NCBI GenBank assembly: GCA_019058445.1
Contig: JAHPZA010000003.1
Coordinates: forward strand, 607,811 to 671,810
Direction: 5' to 3'
Length of the DNA stretch: 64,000 nt
Source of the DNA: Promethearchaeota archaeon
Lineage (GTDB): Archaea > Asgardarchaeota > Lokiarchaeia > Sigyniarchaeales > SOKP01
This document shows positions 63,894 through 64,000 of this stretch, piece after piece. The translations under genes were made by a program, and so were the position numbers. How positions within the stretch are numbered: the first letter of the stretch is position 1; each line of letters starts with the position of its first letter. The notes under the pieces were generated by a model. That model was not told where the DNA came from. It saw only the letters and a list, made by a program, of their open reading frames with translations, and did not search any database.

Positions 63894-64000
63894 ATGAATG
63901 AAAAAAATTGGAGAGAATGGCTTTTTATTATTGCTATGTGTGTTCAGACCATTAAAGTAAGTAAAAATATACTCATTTTATTTCAAATAAGATTATCAAC
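63894..64000 (+). CDS. Partial ORF at window end
   Basis: An ATG at 63894 preceded by GGAG (63881-63884) opens a frame that runs off the window: MNEKNWREWLFIIAMCVQTI, then KVSKNILILFQIRL. There are no stops in 35 codons and the SD is good, but the length is too short to assign a family. A TATA-like AAATATATATATTG lies at about 63809-63822. Confidence 0.4.
   Translation, partial: MNEKNWREWLFIIAMCVQTIKVSKNILILFQIRLS

Overview
The window is AT-rich, gene-dense archaeal DNA. Its gene content points to an Asgard archaeon, most likely of the Lokiarchaeia type, although no rRNA or other marker is present to prove this. The indicators are eukaryote-like small GTPases (a Rab/Ras-like one, a Rag/Gtr-like one with a C-terminal roadblock-like domain, and an Arf-like one fused to PAS and kinase domains), several roadblock/longin-type GTPase-regulator proteins, a von Willebrand A protein with two RING/PHD-like zinc fingers, TrmB-type regulators, and a giant single-pass surface protein with a long charged tail. 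Many genes start with TTG or GTG, Shine-Dalgarno sequences are mostly weak, and T-tracts follow many genes. I saw no rRNA, tRNA, CRISPR array or intact insertion sequence.

Layout: 1-3709 is an acyl-CoA (beta-oxidation-like) cluster with two tandem crotonases, an HTH-ferredoxin protein and a short-chain dehydrogenase. 3720-7210 holds two divergent TrmB-type proteins, one with a long coiled coil and three C-terminal repeats. 7244-11245 has a 51-residue ORF, an HdrD-like iron-sulfur protein, an N-formylglutamate amidohydrolase-like protein, a Lys-rich protein, a winged-helix protein and an MBL hydrolase. 11262-13230 is a group of three longin/roadblock-like proteins, followed by a 1490-residue surface protein. 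17979-29979 carries an M20 peptidase, the vWA-RING protein, metG, several unknowns, an ATPase, a SagB-like oxidoreductase, a NOX-like haem membrane protein and an acyl-CoA dehydrogenase with a C-terminal winged helix.

30203-34569 holds two related membrane-bound left-handed beta-helix transferase-like proteins and a tandem pair of 7-TM proteins, the second frameshifted. 34711-40452 is mixed metabolism (phosphoglycerate mutase, flavin reductase, sugar isomerase-like, two alpha/beta hydrolases) plus a small GTPase and a 48-residue zinc-ribbon protein. 41380-42908 is accessory-looking, with a ribbon-helix-helix gene surrounded by inverted repeats. 42909-51274 includes a penicillin-acylase-like Ntn hydrolase, two membrane proteins, an ADP-forming acyl-CoA synthetase alpha-like subunit and a second ribbon-helix-helix regulator with a near-perfect operator palindrome beside it. 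51479-55700 is a divergent pair of GTPase genes. 55898-64000 has an amidase, a GPH-type transporter, a corrinoid-UroD methyltransferase fusion, a second HTH-ferredoxin protein, a TrmJ-like methyltransferase and two small proteins.

The strongest candidates for undescribed biology are the GTPase-PAS-PAS-degenerate kinase fusion divergent from the Rag-like GTPase, the vWA-RING protein resembling TFIIH p44/Ssl1 in architecture, the paired HTH-(Cys-cluster)-ferredoxin proteins with a two-part motif shared by two promoters of the fatty-acid cluster, and the corrinoid-methyltransferase fusion that lacks the cobalt-ligand histidine. Three genes (30203, 46237, 59032) show start-region anomalies, and one gene (33869-34569) shows a clear single-base frameshift; these may reflect real biology or assembly error.
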